Below are positions 6,579-7,343 of a stretch of 7,343 nucleotides of DNA, piece after piece. The notes under the pieces are model-generated. The model saw only the letters and a list, made by a program, of their open reading frames with translations. It had not been told where the DNA came from and ran no database searches. The position numbers and the translations under genes were made by a program. Every line of letters begins with the position of its first letter. The stretch's first letter is position 1. Source of the stretch: Coriobacteriaceae bacterium (GTDB lineage Bacteria > Actinomycetota > Coriobacteriia > Coriobacteriales > QAMH01). The stretch is from NCBI GenBank assembly GCA_004553405.1, contig SFLO01000082.1, positions 1 to 7,343 of the forward strand, given 5' to 3'.

Positions 6579-6626
6579 CGGATGACTACACCATCTTCCC
6601 TCCTTTGGTGATCCCCTTTTCATCCG
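6579..6626. other. Nested stem-loop with SD/anti-SD-like loop
   Basis: Outer arms CGGATGA (6579-6585) and TCATCCG (6620-6626) pair perfectly, as do inner arms CACCA (6589-6593) and TGGTG (6606-6610). The 12-nt loop is pyrimidine-only on the plus strand (TCTTCCCTCCTT). On the minus strand it reads as a perfect Shine-Dalgarno, AAGGAGGG. The element is about 100 nt past the kinase stop codon, so it would lie in the 3' part of that operon's transcript. The minus-strand ribosome-site sequence is followed only by ATG-GTG-TAG, so it starts no gene. Confidence 0.4.
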
Positions 6627-6676
6627 TTGAATAACTTGAGGGGCCCCGGTGATTCAGACCGCCGAGGCAAACAGAC

Positions 6677-6709
6677 AAGGCGCACCGGGAACAGCTCCCG
6701 GCGCGCCTT
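6677..6709. terminator. Terminator shared by the convergent genes
   Basis: AAGGCGCACCGGGA (6677-6690) pairs with TCCCGGCGCGCCTT (6696-6709) around a five-base loop. One pair is A-C when read on the plus strand and a G-U wobble on the minus strand, so the minus-strand RNA folds slightly better. The plus-strand side is followed by CCGCCTTTTAT (a short U-run), the minus side by GTCTGTTTG. It is 27 nt past the stop codon of the PH-domain gene and about 195 nt past the kinase stop, so it can end both transcripts. Confidence 0.7.
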
Positions 6710-6736
6710 CCGCCTTTTATGGGATATGTGCGAGCG

Positions 6737-7343
6737 CTAGCGCCTGGGGCGCAGGTGCTCCTGGAAGGCCTCGGCGTCCTGCAGGTCGAGGTCCCAGATC
6801 TTCTCTGAGCGCCCGCCCACGCCGGCAGCGGTGGTGAAGCAGGCGGTGGCCAGGCCCGCGCGGTTTTGGAAGGGGTTTTCCCTGACGGTGGAGTACTGCA
6901 CCTTGCAGCGCGGCGCCACCACCTCCTCGCAGCTGAAGCCCTCGTTGACCAGGTGGATGAAGCCGCCGCCGTATTCGAGCCGCGAACCCGCATGCCACTT
7001 GGCGCCGCGCACCATGCCGACAGACATGACAGCCAGCAGCACCAAGACCAGCGGGCTGGCCGTGACGGCCATGCGCACGGCGGCGCTCAAGTAGCGCGGA
7101 GAGGCGAGCGCCACTGCCATCAGCGCGCCGGCTGTGCACAGCAAGCACGCGACCAGGCACCAAAAGCCCCAGTTGTAGACGAGCCCGTGGCGCCTCACGG
7201 CGCGGCCTCTGGCGCGCGGTGCGGGGCGCATGCTCACGTCGCAGCTGCAGGTAAGCTCCGGCATGAGGCCCTCGAGGAAGGCAGGCAGATCGCTCGTACG
7301 CAGGAAGGGGTGCACGACCATGCCCTCGCTCGCCATCGCAGAG
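6737..7343 (-). CDS. YdbT-like bacterial PH-domain membrane protein, C-terminal part
   Basis: About 200 residues are visible. The frame is open to the right edge, so the gene is cut at its 5' end; the Met at 7336 has no ribosome site in view and is probably internal. The visible part opens with VVHPFLRTSDLPAFLEGLMPEL, the type of segment that closes the second PH-like domain in YdbT proteins. Two membrane helices follow (about 56-79 and 85-110 from that Met). The last domain is a bacterial PH-like (DUF304/bPH_2) fold with VVAPRCKVQYSTVRENPFQNRAG and then ATACFTTAAGVGG, the usual conserved block. YdbT proteins work with the smaller YdbS, which would be expected just beyond the right edge. Their role is poorly known, with a reported link to resistance to certain antimicrobials in Bacillus. 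The terminator at 6677-6709 follows the stop. Confidence 0.8.
   Translation of the reverse strand, partial: SAMASEGMVVHPFLRTSDLPAFLEGLMPELTCSCDVSMRPAPRARGRAVRRHGLVYNWGFWCLVACLLCTAGALMAVALASPRYLSAAVRMAVTASPLVLVLLAVMSVGMVRGAKWHAGSRLEYGGGFIHLVNEGFSCEEVVAPRCKVQYSTVRENPFQNRAGLATACFTTAAGVGGRSEKIWDLDLQDAEAFQEHLRPRR

Noticed and set aside
6583..6605. Minus-strand AAAGGAGGG followed by ATG-GTG-TAG as a gene start
   Set aside because: The frame stops after two codons and the spacing to ATG is too short. It is better explained as the loop of the stem-loop, or perhaps a relic of a lost gene.
6560..6634. Small 24-codon plus-strand frame (MVGLRSADDYTIFPP...)
   Set aside because: No proper ribosome site, no recognised family, and it overlaps the stem-loop structure. 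It is too short to support as a gene from sequence alone.

Overview
This is a G+C-rich bacterial window with dense genes on both strands. Protein style suggests a high-GC Gram-positive, most likely an actinobacterium of the Coriobacteriia (Olsenella/Collinsella/Atopobiaceae-like). The clues are a CovRS-like OmpR response regulator with a Firmicutes-style sensor kinase, a YdbT-type PH-domain membrane protein, an EmrB/QacA-type exporter joined to CBS domains, and strong AAGGAGGG ribosome sites. No rRNA, tRNA or other universal marker is present, so the taxon is an inference. No CRISPR array, transposase, phage gene or tRNA was seen.

Layout from left to right. Positions 1-317 hold no gene but are crowded with short repeats: a degenerate 30-bp tandem, a REP-like palindromic element, and a 30-bp GC-rich direct repeat. 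Next, on the minus strand (2209 to 318), is a DHA2-family multidrug-type MFS exporter with an in-frame C-terminal pair of CBS domains. Its reading frame is broken near 2083, where about 35 residues (TM2 and the loops around it) are missing. A gap with a predicted promoter and a palindromic operator candidate separates it from a second minus-strand MFS gene (4152 to 2510). That gene is a metabolite:H+ symporter-like protein with two extra C-terminal helices, and its frame is broken near 2841. A strong minus-strand terminator lies at 2424-2456.

A 412-bp intergenic region (4153-4564) follows, with several inverted repeats. It divides the minus-strand transporter from a plus-strand two-component operon: an OmpR-type response regulator (4565-5251) overlapping a histidine kinase (5235-6482) by 17 bp. 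The operon converges on the C-terminal part of a YdbT-like PH-domain protein (minus strand, 6737 to beyond the right edge). A stem-loop at 6677-6709 can serve as the shared terminator. The 3' region of the kinase gene also carries a nested stem-loop with a pyrimidine-rich, anti-Shine-Dalgarno-like loop.

How the parts may work together: the two-component operon and the symporter are divergent, so the regulator may control the neighbouring transporter, but the sequence does not prove this. The most unusual item is the MFS-CBS fusion, an exporter with a probable adenine-nucleotide-sensing tail. The most important caution is that both transporters are frame-broken in the same phase (each lacks 3n+1 bases). 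This means either real gene decay or an assembly problem, and it should be settled before any biology is drawn from them.
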